Part shown: positions 36,491 to 44,728 of the stretch, in pieces
Layout: every line of letters starts with the position of its first letter
How positions within the stretch are numbered: the first letter of the stretch is position 1
Assembly: GCA_963732405.1 (NCBI GenBank)
Contig: CAVSZG010000005.1
Location: 682,001 to 746,000 of the forward strand
Origin: JAUIAI01 sp963732405
GTDB taxonomy: Bacteria > Pseudomonadota > Gammaproteobacteria > Burkholderiales > Burkholderiaceae_E
Direction: 5' to 3'
Length of the DNA stretch: 64,000 nt
Translations under genes and position numbers: made by a program
The notes under the pieces: generated by a model
What the model saw: only the letters and a program-made list of their open reading frames with translations
What the model was told of the DNA's origin: nothing
Database searches by the model: none

Positions 36491-37762
36491 ATGGCGTCAA
36501 GCTCCAGCGACAACCACCACGATGTCGTGATCATCGGCGCCGGCATCATCGGCGTGGCCATCGCTTCACACCTGCAGGCCGCCGGGCGGCGCGTGCTGCT
36601 CATCGATCGCAAGGGAATCTGCGCCGAAACCAGCGCGCGCAATGCCGGCGCACTCGCCTTCTCTGACATTCTGCCGCTGGCCTCGCCGGGCATCCTGCGC
36701 CGGGCACCCGGATGGCTGCTTGACCCCCTGGGTCCGCTGGCGATCCGGCCCACCTATCTGCCCCAAATCCTGCCCTGGTTGATCCGGTTCGCGATGGCCA
36801 GCCGACGCGGACCATTTGAAGCGGCTGCGGCGGCTCAGGCGCGATTGATGACGCTGGCCAGGAATGAATTTCATTCGATGCTCGCGCGCATCGGTGCCAG
36901 CTCGATGATTCATCGCGATGGTTCGCTCGAACTCTATGAGAGCGAGGCGCAGTTTCGCGCCGCCGGACCGGGCTGGGCGTGTCGCCGTGAGGCCGGCATC
37001 GACTTTGAACACGTGCGCGGTGAGCGGCTTGCCGATCTGCAACCGGGTCTGGCAAGGTCCATCGTCGCCGCGACCTATGTCCCGCAATGGGAGACTGTCG
37101 GTGATCCGTTCACCGTGACGACAACGATCGGTCAACACGTACTCGATCATGGAGCGAGGCTGCTCGTCGATGAGGTACGCGGCATCTCGCCGGCGGCCGA
37201 CCAGGTGCAGGTGCTGCTGACGCAGCAGCCTGCCCTGACATGCGGGCAGGTGGTCATCGCGGCTGGCGCCTGGTCACGGGCATTGACCACGCCGCTGGGC
37301 GATACGATTCCGCTGGACACCGAACGCGGCTACAACACGACACTGCCCCGACATGCCTTCGACCTCAGACGCCAACTGATCTTCTCGGCGCATGGCTTCG
37401 TGGCCACGCCACTGGACAGCGGCATTCGGATCGGTGGTGCAGTCGAATTCGGCGGCCTGACGCTGCCGGCCGATTTTCGTCGGTCCGACGCCATGCTGGC
37501 CACGGCCAAACGTCTGCTGCCTGCGCTGCAGACCACGGGGGGGACGCAATGGATGGGCTTTCGCCCTTCATTGCCCGACTCGCTGCCGGTCATCGACTTC
37601 TCGCCAGCCAGCCGCCGGGTTGCCTATGCGTTCGGCCATGGGCATCTGGGCCTGACCCAGAGTGGCGCCACGGCCCGGCTCATCACCGATCTGCTGCTCG
37701 ATCGCAAGCCGGCGATCGATCCGTCGGCATTTCGGGCGAACCGCTTCAATCCGCGCCGGTAA
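36491..37762 (+). CDS. FAD-dependent D-amino acid dehydrogenase, probable D-hydroxyproline dehydrogenase
   Basis: This 423-residue DadA-like flavoprotein has the N-terminal dinucleotide fold DVVIIGAGIIGVAIASHL (about 13-30) and the RKGICAETSARNAG segment. Near the C-terminus come GFRPSLPDSLPVIDFSP and FGHGHLGLTQSGATA, typical of the DAO family. In this operon it should oxidise cis-4-hydroxy-D-proline to 1-pyrroline-4-hydroxy-2-carboxylate, passing electrons to a membrane acceptor. It is the last gene of the hydroxyproline cluster and is followed by a strong hairpin. Activity on another D-amino acid cannot be excluded. Confidence 0.88.
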   Translation: MASSSSDNHHDVVIIGAGIIGVAIASHLQAAGRRVLLIDRKGICAETSARNAGALAFSDILPLASPGILRRAPGWLLDPLGPLAIRPTYLPQILPWLIRFAMASRRGPFEAAAAAQARLMTLARNEFHSMLARIGASSMIHRDGSLELYESEAQFRAAGPGWACRREAGIDFEHVRGERLADLQPGLARSIVAATYVPQWETVGDPFTVTTTIGQHVLDHGARLLVDEVRGISPAADQVQVLLTQQPALTCGQVVIAAGAWSRALTTPLGDTIPLDTERGYNTTLPRHAFDLRRQLIFSAHGFVATPLDSGIRIGGAVEFGGLTLPADFRRSDAMLATAKRLLPALQTTGGTQWMGFRPSLPDSLPVIDFSPASRRVAYAFGHGHLGLTQSGATARLITDLLLDRKPAIDPSAFRANRFNPRR

Positions 37763-37805
37763 ATCGACCTGGCGCTTCAAGGCAAACCGGATCGCCAGAT
37801 GGACA

Positions 37806-37833
37806 AATGGGGTGGCCCAATGGCCACCCCATT
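37806..37833. terminator. Strong perfect hairpin after the hydroxyproline cluster
   Basis: Two 12-base arms, AATGGGGTGGCC and its exact complement, flank a CAAT loop. It lies 43 bases after the dehydrogenase stop, in a 316-base gap without a gene (37763-38078). A C-rich rather than T-rich run follows on the plus strand, so it may act as a Rho-assisted terminator or 3' stabiliser. The remainder of the gap, 37834-38078, shows only a short AT-rich stretch near 37970-38010 that could hold the promoter of the next gene. Confidence 0.5.
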
Positions 37834-38078
37834 CCCCCCTTCCTCCAGCTACCACCTGACCCCTGGCTGATCTGCTCTTGCGAGGCCTTCGTACCCTGAC
37901 CCTACGCAAACCCCATGCCAGGTCACGCAAGCGTTCCGGATCGCGGTAGGCCACGCTGCACAATCGCCTTTATGATCATTGCTTTGGCGCAATCGGCATA
38001 ATTCTGGTCGCTACTGTCCGATCACCTCCCGTCCGCCTAACCGGGGATGATGATTCCGCTTTCGTCAGGCCCTTCGAC

Positions 38079-38837
38079 GTGATTTTCCGCACCGATTCCG
38101 AGTCGCCCGCCCAGCCCAAGGACCACCTGCCGGACACGCCGGCCGACGGCCTGGCCATGCGCTCGATACGCGTGAATGCCATCGATGCGCTGCTGCCGCA
38201 AACCCAGTGCACGCGCTGCGGTTATCCGTCGTGTCGCGACTATGCAAGTGCACTCGAGCAGGCCACTACCTTGCCCAACCGATGCCCACCCGGTGGCCAG
38301 GCCGGCGCCGACCGGCTCGCTGCAATGCTTGGCCAACCTAGCCTGCTGCTGGATCCCGACTGCGGATCGGCCGGCCCCCGACTGGTCGCGCTGATCGATC
38401 CGGCGCAATGCATCGGCTGCACGAAATGCATCATCGCCTGTCCGGTCGACGCCATCATCGGCGGACCGCGGCGCATGCATACGGTGCTGCCCTCGCTGTG
38501 TTCGGGTTGTGATCTCTGCGTGCCGCCGTGTCCGGTCGACTGCATCAGCATCGAACCATTGAATCAGTCGGTGCCATGGACCGATGCGCACGCCGATGCG
38601 GCCCGCCTTCGGTTTCAGGCCAGAGCGCATCGACGTGAAGATGATCAATGGCGTCATCGTGAGCGCCTCGAATCTGAGGCGCGGCGCAAGCTCGCCTCGT
38701 TGGATGAGCAGATCTCGCAACCGGCCGGCGAGATGGGGAACGCATCCGACACGGAAACGGCGGATCTGCAGCGCAAGCGGCGCGTGGTGGCTGCGGCGAT
38801 CGAACGCGCCCGTCAGCGACAGGCATCCCGATCATGA
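38079..38837 (+). CDS. rsxB: RnfB/RsxB-like iron-sulfur protein
   Basis: This 252-residue protein resembles the stand-alone RsxB proteins of betaproteobacteria. An Fe4S4 (RnfB-type) domain has C44, C47, C52 and C69 (TQCTRCGYPSC then CPPGG). Two 4Fe-4S motifs follow: C111, C114, C117, C121 and C141, C144, C147, C151. The N-terminal membrane helix of true RnfB is absent and the C-terminal 90 residues are charged and probably coiled-coil. No other rnf gene is nearby. The GTG at 38079 is the longest start; an ATG at 38157 (MRSIRVNAIDALLP) would remove 26 non-conserved residues. Its end overlaps nth by four bases, a gene pair common in this bacterial group. Confidence 0.9.
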   Translation: MIFRTDSESPAQPKDHLPDTPADGLAMRSIRVNAIDALLPQTQCTRCGYPSCRDYASALEQATTLPNRCPPGGQAGADRLAAMLGQPSLLLDPDCGSAGPRLVALIDPAQCIGCTKCIIACPVDAIIGGPRRMHTVLPSLCSGCDLCVPPCPVDCISIEPLNQSVPWTDAHADAARLRFQARAHRREDDQWRHRERLESEARRKLASLDEQISQPAGEMGNASDTETADLQRKRRVVAAAIERARQRQASRS

Positions 38838-39481
38838 ACGCGCAGCGCCGTCATGCCATGTTCACCCGCTGGCAGGCTGACAATCCCCATCCCACCACCG
38901 AACTGCTCTACGACTCATCGTTCGAACTGCTCGCCGCCGTCCTGCTGTCCGCCCAGGCCACCGACATCAGCGTGAATGCCGCGACACGCAAACTGTTTCC
39001 GGTTGCCAATACACCCAAGTCGATTGCCGCCTTGGGTATCGAGGGGCTGGAGCCCTATATCCGGACGATCGGCCTGTATCGATCCAAGGCCAGGCATCTG
39101 ATTCAGACCTGTCAACTGCTCTGCGAGCACCATGACGGTGAGGTGCCCCATGATCGCGCCGCCCTGGAAGCATTGCCCGGTGTCGGTCGCAAGACCGCCA
39201 ACGTGATTCTGAATACCGCATTCGGCGACCCGACGATTGCGGTCGACACCCATATTTTCCGGGTGTCGAACCGGACCGGTCTCGCACCGGGCAAAACACC
39301 GCTGGCGGTCGAGCAACGCCTGCTCAAGGTGGTTCCCGCCGAATTCCGTCGTGATGCTCATCACTGGTTGCTGCTGCATGGTCGCTATGTGTGCAAGGCC
39401 AGGAAACCGGTCTGTCATGACTGCCGGATTGCCGATCTGTGCGACCATCGTCCCAAAACGCCGGCCCCGGTCGGACCGTGA
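38834..39481 (+). CDS. nth: Endonuclease III
   Basis: This 215-residue base-excision-repair glycosylase/AP lyase removes oxidised pyrimidines. The helix-hairpin-helix LPGVGRKTA carries the catalytic lysine K120, D138 lies in VDTHIFRV, and the C-terminal 4Fe-4S cluster ligands C187, C194, C197 and C203 have the canonical x6-x2-x5 spacing. Length matches E. coli Nth (211). It overlaps the RsxB-like gene by four bases, which could reflect co-supply of an iron-sulfur or redox partner. Confidence 0.97.
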   Translation: MNAQRRHAMFTRWQADNPHPTTELLYDSSFELLAAVLLSAQATDISVNAATRKLFPVANTPKSIAALGIEGLEPYIRTIGLYRSKARHLIQTCQLLCEHHDGEVPHDRAALEALPGVGRKTANVILNTAFGDPTIAVDTHIFRVSNRTGLAPGKTPLAVEQRLLKVVPAEFRRDAHHWLLLHGRYVCKARKPVCHDCRIADLCDHRPKTPAPVGP

Positions 39482-39506
39482 ATCCACCCACACCTGGTGC
39501 GCATTG

Positions 39507-39938
39507 ATGTTCAATCCCACGCAGGCCGACGCCAGGCGATTCTTCTGCCGGGCCTGGCGCAAACATCGCCAGGGCGAACCCATCGAACCGATCGAAGCGA
39601 TGGTCATCGACGTGATCAAGGCGCATCCCGAGTATCACGATGATGTCGCCGACGAGGAACGTGCGATCGCCGCCAACTATCTCGTCGACAGCGGACAGAC
39701 CAACCCCTTCCTGCATCTGAGCATGCACCTGGCCATCGCCGAACAACTGTCGATCGATCAGCCCCCCGGTATCCGCGCCGCTTACGAACGCTTGAGCGGC
39801 CGTCTCGACTCGGCCCACGATGCCTTGCATGAAATCATGGAGTGTCTGGGCCAGATCGTCTGGGAGTCGCAGCGCCGGCAACAGACACCGGACTCCGATG
39901 CTTATCTGGACTGCATTCGCCGGCGCGCCAGTTCATGA
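39507..39938 (+). CDS. DUF1841 family protein
   Basis: This 143-residue protein fits DUF1841, a small soluble family common in beta- and gammaproteobacteria. Recognisable parts are MFNPTQADARRFFCRAW at the N-terminus, HPEYHD, NPFLHLSMHLAIAEQLSID and a C-terminal HEIMECLGQIVWESQR. No function is known. The start ATG at 39507 is 25 bases beyond nth, and the stop overlaps the next gene by four bases, suggesting an rsxB-nth-DUF1841-hydrolase operon. Confidence 0.9.
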   Translation: MFNPTQADARRFFCRAWRKHRQGEPIEPIEAMVIDVIKAHPEYHDDVADEERAIAANYLVDSGQTNPFLHLSMHLAIAEQLSIDQPPGIRAAYERLSGRLDSAHDALHEIMECLGQIVWESQRRQQTPDSDAYLDCIRRRASS

Positions 39939-40702
39939 CGGGTCACGACGGGATGAGGACAGGCGCCCCGCTCTGGCTCGAACTGCCGCCGCATCGTGGT
40001 GGCCAGCCCAACCGACTGCTGGTATTTCTGCACGGCGCCGGATCGCGCCCGGAGACCTTCATGCCGGTGGCCCTGGCCTGGCAGTTCAAATTTCCCGGCG
40101 CCGTGGCCATCGTGCTCGAAGGCCTGAGTCCGGCACGACAGGGATCGGGTCGCGACTGGTTCGATGGCTCGGGTGTCGCGCATGAACAGGCCGGGCGGGT
40201 CCATCATGCCGCGCAGGAAGTGGTCAAACGGATCCGCAGTGCGCAGGAGTCCTTGCAGATCGCACCCTCGGCCACCATGATCGTGGGCTTCTCCCAGGGG
40301 GCCAGTGTCGGGCTCGAAATGGCCCTGCTCGGCGACTCATGTGCGGCCGTCGTGGTTGCTCACGCGGGCCGCTTGCATCGCGCGATCGCACCGGGAACCC
40401 TCATCAAGCCCAGCATCCATTTGTTGCATGGTGAACTGGACACGCACGTCCTGGCACAGCATTCGCACCGGGCCTACCGGATGTTTCGCGAGGCCGGCGC
40501 GCGGGTCAGCCTGGATGTGCTGGCCGACGGTGTTCACTCGATCGGACAGGATATGATTAACGTTGGCACGACGCGGGCGATGCAGACAGTGTTTCGCGCC
40601 CGAAAGCGCATTTCGCTCGATCAGTTTCATGTCGCACTCGCGGTCAGCCTCGATTCAGACGAGCCGATTCACCGTGGCCCGCCGCCCATTCTTCATCATT
40701 GA
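39935..40702 (+). CDS. Phospholipase/carboxylesterase family hydrolase (YpfH-like)
   Basis: This 255-residue alpha/beta hydrolase has LLVFLHGAGSR (oxyanion region), the nucleophile elbow GFSQGAS, a later HGELDTHV acid segment and DGVHSIG with the catalytic histidine, in the order of the carboxylesterase/YpfH group. It probably hydrolyses short-chain esters or lysophospholipids; the substrate is unknown. The ATG at 39935 overlaps the DUF1841 stop (ATGA). A C-terminal extension of about 35 residues (RKRISLDQFHVALAVSLD) is less usual for the family. The thiolase gene starts 17 bases later. Confidence 0.87.
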   Translation: MTGHDGMRTGAPLWLELPPHRGGQPNRLLVFLHGAGSRPETFMPVALAWQFKFPGAVAIVLEGLSPARQGSGRDWFDGSGVAHEQAGRVHHAAQEVVKRIRSAQESLQIAPSATMIVGFSQGASVGLEMALLGDSCAAVVVAHAGRLHRAIAPGTLIKPSIHLLHGELDTHVLAQHSHRAYRMFREAGARVSLDVLADGVHSIGQDMINVGTTRAMQTVFRARKRISLDQFHVALAVSLDSDEPIHRGPPPILHH

Positions 40703-40719
40703 CAACTGGAGCCCACACC

Positions 40720-41904
40720 ATGACCCGTGACGTCGTCCTCGTGAACGGTGCACGCACTGCCGTCGGTACATTCGGCGGCAGCCTCAAGGATCAGCCACCC
40801 ACCCGCCTGGCCGCCCAGGTCGTGCGCGAAGCCGTCGCCAGGGCCGGCGTTGCGCCCGATTCGGTAGGCCATGTCGTGTTCGGCCACGTCATCAACACCG
40901 AGCCCCGCGACATGTATCTTGCGCGGGTCGCCGCGATCGATGGCGGGCTGTCGCAGGATGTTCCGGCGCTCACGCTCAACCGACTGTGCGGATCGGGCCT
41001 GCAGGCCATCGTCTCGGCCTCGCAGGCGATTCTGCTTGGCGATTGTGATGTCGCGATCGGCGGTGGCGCGGAAGTCATGAGCCGTGGTCCGCATATCCTG
41101 CCCGACGTGCGTTGGGGCCAACGCATGGGAGACACCCAGTTCGTCGACATGATGCTGGGCGCACTGCATGATCCGTTCAAAACCATCCACATGGGTGTCA
41201 CGGCTGAAAACGTCGCGAAAAAGTGGGGCATCTCACGCGATGATCAGGATGCGCTGGCGGTCGAGAGCCACCGTCGCGCCGCGGCTGCGGTGGCCGCCGG
41301 TTATTTCAAGGCGCAGATCACCCCCGTTGAACTCAAGACCCGCAAGGGCAGCACCTTGTTCGACACCGACGAACACATTCGCGGCGAGACGACGCTGGCC
41401 GACATGGCCAAGCTCAAGCCGGTGTTTGACCGCAACGCCGGCACGGTCACCGCAGGCAACGCGTCCGGCATCAACGATGGCGCGGCCGCCGTGGTACTCA
41501 TGGAAGCGGGCGCGGCCCGGCGCGCCGGCGCGAAGCCGATGGCCCGTCTGGTCGCGTATGCGCACGCCGGCGTCGACCCCGACTACATGGGAATCGGTCC
41601 GGTGCCGGCAACGCGCAAGGCTCTCGAGCGGGCAGGACTGGCGGCCCATCAGCTCGACGTGATTGAAGCCAACGAGGCATTCGCTGCCCAGGCGCTGGCG
41701 GTATCGCGTGATCTGGATCTTGATCCGGCCAAGGTGAATCCGAATGGCTCGGGCATCTCGATCGGGCATCCGGTCGGTGCCACAGGCGCCATCATCACCC
41801 TGAAGGCGGTTCATGAACTGGCCCGTATCCAGGGGCGTTATGCACTGGTCACGATGTGCATCGGCGGCGGCCAGGGCATTGCAGCGATATTCGAGCGCGT
41901 CTGA
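40720..41904 (+). CDS. Acetyl-CoA acetyltransferase (beta-ketothiolase)
   Basis: This 394-residue thiolase condenses two acetyl-CoA to acetoacetyl-CoA, or acts degradatively on 3-ketoacyl-CoA. The catalytic residues are C90 in RLCGSGLQA, H350 in SIGHPVGATG and C380 in MCIGGGQG. These positions are within two residues of the Zoogloea PhbA enzyme (C89, H348, C378). The sequence resembles BktB/PhbA-type biosynthetic thiolases used in PHB synthesis, and the window also encodes a PHB depolymerase and a PHA-system protein. TGGAG precedes the ATG. The specificity among BktB, PhaA and AtoB types is not certain. Confidence 0.93.
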   Translation: MTRDVVLVNGARTAVGTFGGSLKDQPPTRLAAQVVREAVARAGVAPDSVGHVVFGHVINTEPRDMYLARVAAIDGGLSQDVPALTLNRLCGSGLQAIVSASQAILLGDCDVAIGGGAEVMSRGPHILPDVRWGQRMGDTQFVDMMLGALHDPFKTIHMGVTAENVAKKWGISRDDQDALAVESHRRAAAAVAAGYFKAQITPVELKTRKGSTLFDTDEHIRGETTLADMAKLKPVFDRNAGTVTAGNASGINDGAAAVVLMEAGAARRAGAKPMARLVAYAHAGVDPDYMGIGPVPATRKALERAGLAAHQLDVIEANEAFAAQALAVSRDLDLDPAKVNPNGSGISIGHPVGATGAIITLKAVHELARIQGRYALVTMCIGGGQGIAAIFERV

Positions 41905-41936
41905 GCGCGGGTCCGGGGCCGCTTCCTTGACCCATT

Positions 41937-41956
41937 GTTTCGGTGCGCACCGAAAC
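41937..41956. promoter_or_regulatory. Perfect 20-bp palindrome, probable ArsR-family operator
   Basis: GTTTCGGTGC is followed directly by its exact reverse complement GCACCGAAAC, with no spacer. It lies 32 bases before the ATG of the ArsR-type regulator gene and 33 after the thiolase stop. No T run follows, so a terminator is less likely. Position and symmetry suit autoregulation by a winged-helix dimer. Whether other copies exist in the genome cannot be seen here; none was noticed elsewhere in the window. Confidence 0.6.
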
Positions 41957-41988
41957 GATTCATCGGCCAACGGCCCCAGACTGTCGCG

Positions 41989-42687
41989 ATGAGCGACGAA
42001 CCCCGATTCACCCGAGTGGCGGCGGCCATTGGCGAAGCCAGCCGCGCGACCATGTTGTCCCGTCTGCTCGATGGGCGTCATTACACGGGGCGCGAGCTGG
42101 CCGGGCATGCGGGCGTTTCCGCGGCCACCGCATCCGGGCACCTCAAACTGCTGGTCGACGAGCGCCTGGTTCGCGTCAGGGCCCAGGGACGGCATCGTTA
42201 CTACACGCTGGCCGACAGCAATGTCGCCCATGCGCTGGAAGCCCTGCTGAGGGTTGCCGATGCACCGGCGCCCGAGTCCACGCGCTGGCGCTCGCCTGCG
42301 ATGCGTGAGTTGCGATATGCGCGATCCTGTTATGGTCATCTGGCCGGTGAACTCGGCGTGCGGCTGTGCGACTGTCTGCGCGAACGCGGCTGGGTGAGCG
42401 CGCATCCGGATGGCTCGAACGGCTACGAGATCACGAGTGCCGGCCTCGCGGGTTTTCGCGACATCGGTCTGACCGCGACCGATGACCTGAAACCGGGCCG
42501 CCGCCATGCGCTCTACGGCTGCGTGGACTGGTCGGAGCGGCGCGATCATTTCGCCGGTCCGATGGCCGTCGCGATGCTCGACTGGTTCATCGGGCAACAC
42601 TGGCTGCGCCGCATCGGCCAATCCCGTCAACTCGAGCTCACCCCGCCGGGTCGCCAGCATCTGCTGGACGGCCTGCTCAGGCGCTGA
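41989..42687 (+). CDS. ArsR/SmtB-family transcriptional regulator
   Basis: This 232-residue regulator has an N-terminal winged helix-turn-helix (about 5-85): RVAAAIGEASRATMLSRLLDG, GRELAGHAGVSAATASGHLK and RYYTLADSNVAHAL. The long C-terminal domain (about 100-232) is not part of minimal ArsR proteins and has YARSCYGHLAGELGVRL and HALYGCVDWSERRDHFAG stretches, a pattern also seen in a subgroup of larger ArsR-like regulators. Cysteines in YARSCYGH, LCDCLRE and YGCVDW could bind a ligand or metal, which is speculative. The stop overlaps the convergent DMT transporter gene by 11 bases. The palindrome at 41937-41956 is a likely target. Confidence 0.9.
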   Translation: MSDEPRFTRVAAAIGEASRATMLSRLLDGRHYTGRELAGHAGVSAATASGHLKLLVDERLVRVRAQGRHRYYTLADSNVAHALEALLRVADAPAPESTRWRSPAMRELRYARSCYGHLAGELGVRLCDCLRERGWVSAHPDGSNGYEITSAGLAGFRDIGLTATDDLKPGRRHALYGCVDWSERRDHFAGPMAVAMLDWFIGQHWLRRIGQSRQLELTPPGRQHLLDGLLRR

Positions 42688-43606
42688 CATCCCCGGGCTG
42701 GTGATGTCTGACAGACGCAGGCCGATTGATCGCCGCCACCCCGATGATCACCACGACCAGCCCGACGCCGACAATGGGTTCGGGCACCTCACCGAGCAGC
42801 ATCATGCCCAGCACCACGCTCACACCCGAGCGCAGATAGGCCTGACTGGCCACCCCGAGCGACCCCAGCGTGCGCACGAGCCGGAAATAGATCATCAGGG
42901 CCAGGGCGGTACACAGCGTGGCGAGCAATAGCGCCGACGCCGTGGCCAGCGGCGTGGGCTGCAGACCCCAGGGTCGATCGATCACGAGACTCAGGGGCAC
43001 GAGCAACACCGATGAGCAGACCATGGTCCCGGCCGCCGTGACCACCGGGGGCAGCCCGGCGAACCGGCGTCCGTAAATGGCCGCCATGGCGAACAGCATG
43101 GCAGCGAACAACACCGCCAGCTGGGCCGGCAACTGCCCACCCAGCCCGGCCAGCACATCGACCCCGAGAATCATCACCACACCCGAGAGCCCGAGCAAGG
43201 CGCCGCCCAGCTTCCAGCCATGCACGGGCTCGTGATGGGTGAACAGCGCGGCGAAAATCACCACGAAAATCGGCGAGGTTGAATTCAACACGCCGGCCAG
43301 ACCGCTGTCCAGAAACTGCTGGCCCCAGGCAAGCAAGGTCCAGGCCACCGTACTGTTGAGCAGTGACTGCACGAACAGATGCCGCCAGGTCGCACCGTCG
43401 GTCGGCAATGCCAGTGACTGCAGCCGCATGATGGCGAGCAGGATCAGCGCCGCCAGGCTCACGCGCAGCGCGATCAGGGTCAAGGGCGGGTAGGCCGTCA
43501 GCGCCACTTTGATGAACAGATACGAGGAACCCCACAACAAGGCCAGCAGGCCAAGCAGGGCGAATTCGATCAGGCGCCCGGCGGGCTGCGGGGATGGCGC
43601 TTTCAT
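42677..43606 (-). CDS. EamA/DMT-superfamily transporter
   Basis: This 309-residue protein has ten hydrophobic segments and two EamA repeats (about 12-145 and 165-300). Motifs include LLWGSSYLFIKVAL near helix 1, NSTSPIFVVIFAAL and LGGALLGLSGVVMIL in the first repeat, and GVASQAYLRSGVSVVLG in the second. Such proteins export amino acids or metabolites, and the substrate is unpredictable. Its 3' end overlaps the convergent ArsR-type gene, so regulation by that protein would need a separate promoter; none of the palindrome is repeated before this gene's start. Confidence 0.9.
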   Translation of the reverse strand: MKAPSPQPAGRLIEFALLGLLALLWGSSYLFIKVALTAYPPLTLIALRVSLAALILLAIMRLQSLALPTDGATWRHLFVQSLLNSTVAWTLLAWGQQFLDSGLAGVLNSTSPIFVVIFAALFTHHEPVHGWKLGGALLGLSGVVMILGVDVLAGLGGQLPAQLAVLFAAMLFAMAAIYGRRFAGLPPVVTAAGTMVCSSVLLVPLSLVIDRPWGLQPTPLATASALLLATLCTALALMIYFRLVRTLGSLGVASQAYLRSGVSVVLGMMLLGEVPEPIVGVGLVVVIIGVAAINRPASVRHHQPGDVSA

Positions 43607-43737
43607 GAGGATTCCGGGGGGCCTTGCCAGTGCAACACGATAAGGTTTGCCATCATCCGCTCAGTTCGGTCCAGACCGAATCAATCGATCCATCCCCGAC
43701 CCGACAATCATTCACACCCACTTCACGGAGTCGAGCC

Positions 43738-44064
43738 ATGATCACCTGTTTCATCCGCTACGAGATTGATCCCTATCGTCACGACGCTTTCGAGCAGTAT
43801 GCCCGGGTCTGGGGACAGGCGATTCCGCGCTGCGGTGCCGATCTGATCGGTTACTTCGCGCCCCACGAGGGTTCGGCGAATATTGCCTATGGTGTCTACA
43901 ACATTGCCGACCTGGCCGCCTATGAACGTTACCGGGCCAGACTCGCAGCCGATCCGATGGGCCGCGAAAACTATGAATTCGCGCGCCGCGAACGCTTCAT
44001 CCACCGTGAAGACCGATTGTTCCTGCGCCTGGCCAGTGCACCGATTGCAGCCATTGAGTCGTGA
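43738..44064 (+). CDS. NIPSNAP family protein
   Basis: This 108-residue protein has a dimeric alpha/beta-barrel NIPSNAP/ABM-like fold: it begins ITCFIRYEIDPYRHDAFEQY and has the CGADLIGYFAPHEGSAN and YGVYNIADLAAYERYR stretches characteristic of the family. The role is unknown. CGGAG lies seven bases before the ATG at 43738. It is transcribed away from the DMT transporter gene, with 131 bases between the starts. Confidence 0.9.
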   Translation: MITCFIRYEIDPYRHDAFEQYARVWGQAIPRCGADLIGYFAPHEGSANIAYGVYNIADLAAYERYRARLAADPMGRENYEFARRERFIHREDRLFLRLASAPIAAIES

Positions 44065-44131
44065 TCGGCCAGGTCAGCGGACCCTCCGGCCGCAGCTCTC
44101 ATCGCCGCATGACAGGGATGAACCTCATGAG

Positions 44132-44147
44132 ACCCCATTTATGGGGT
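44132..44147. terminator. Short hairpin after the NIPSNAP gene
   Basis: ACCCCA and TGGGGT pair around a TTTA loop, 67 bases beyond the stop codon. There is no T tract, so its role as a terminator is uncertain. The rest of the stretch up to 44225 shows nothing else clear. Confidence 0.3.
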
Positions 44148-44224
44148 GGACTGACCCAGCGACGTAACTCTAGAGTAGATGCCGGGCCGCGGTATCCATT
44201 CGTGGATTCAGTGACATTGCGTTC

Positions 44225-44590
44225 ATGCAAGTCAGAATGGACTTCTCGATGGATTTCCTTGACTGGTTCTCGATGCACTGGCAGGAACAGCTCGGGTTTG
44301 CCGCTGCCGCGATGGTATTGCTGACCTTCTATGTTCAGTCGATGATCACCCTGCGCTCGGTCGCCATCGCCAGCAATGTCTTGTTCATTGCCTACGGGCT
44401 GTCCAGCGCGTTGTTACCAATCGTGGTGTTGCACTCCCTGCTACTTCCGCTGAATATCGTGCGACTCGCGCAAGCCGCGCAGAAGGTACCGCCGCCCGCC
44501 AGCGATGATCCACCCTCGATCGAACTCGGCACCCCACGTGCGAGGGGTGTTCCGAGCCCACCCGGAAATTTGGGCCGCGATCAGCCCTGA
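44225..44590 (+). CDS. Small membrane protein of unknown function
   Basis: This protein of up to 121 residues has three hydrophobic segments (about 24-42, 45-62, 64-82). WFSMHWQEQLGFAAAAMVLLTFYVQSM leads in, followed by LRSVAIASNVLFIAYGLSSALLPIVVLHSLLLPLNIVRL (shown in outline only). The arrangement resembles the YgjV/inner-membrane domain sometimes found before cyclic-nucleotide-binding domains, but no such domain follows. The last 35 residues are Pro/Arg-rich and hydrophilic. Start choice is uncertain: ATGs at 44225, 44237 and 44249 all lack a strong ribosome-binding site. Confidence 0.55.
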   Translation: MQVRMDFSMDFLDWFSMHWQEQLGFAAAAMVLLTFYVQSMITLRSVAIASNVLFIAYGLSSALLPIVVLHSLLLPLNIVRLAQAAQKVPPPASDDPPSIELGTPRARGVPSPPGNLGRDQP

Positions 44591-44709
44591 CCCTGCCTGA
44601 CGAGTCATTTGCACCCAGGCAGGCGCAGCATCTACGTTACCCGCGAGGCGGGCGAGTGATTCCGACCATGGAAGTATCGTCGCGGATCGCCGGCCTTTGG
44701 CGTTCATAA

Positions 44710-44728
44710 TGACCGCGACGCGCGGTCA
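44710..44728. repeat. Short perfect inverted repeat upstream of terC
   Basis: TGACCGCG and CGCGGTCA flank ACG, giving an eight-base stem with a three-base loop, 85 bases before the terC ATG. It could be an operator, an end-of-transcript hairpin for the preceding gene, or part of the leader. I looked for a yybP-ykoY-like manganese riboswitch in 44591-44812, common ahead of terC genes, and did not find its conserved arms. Confidence 0.35.

Noticed and set aside
41233..42690. A 485-codon minus-strand open frame across the thiolase and ArsR-type genes
   Set aside because: It spans two unrelated plus-strand genes and the palindrome between them, and its sequence has no recognisable fold.
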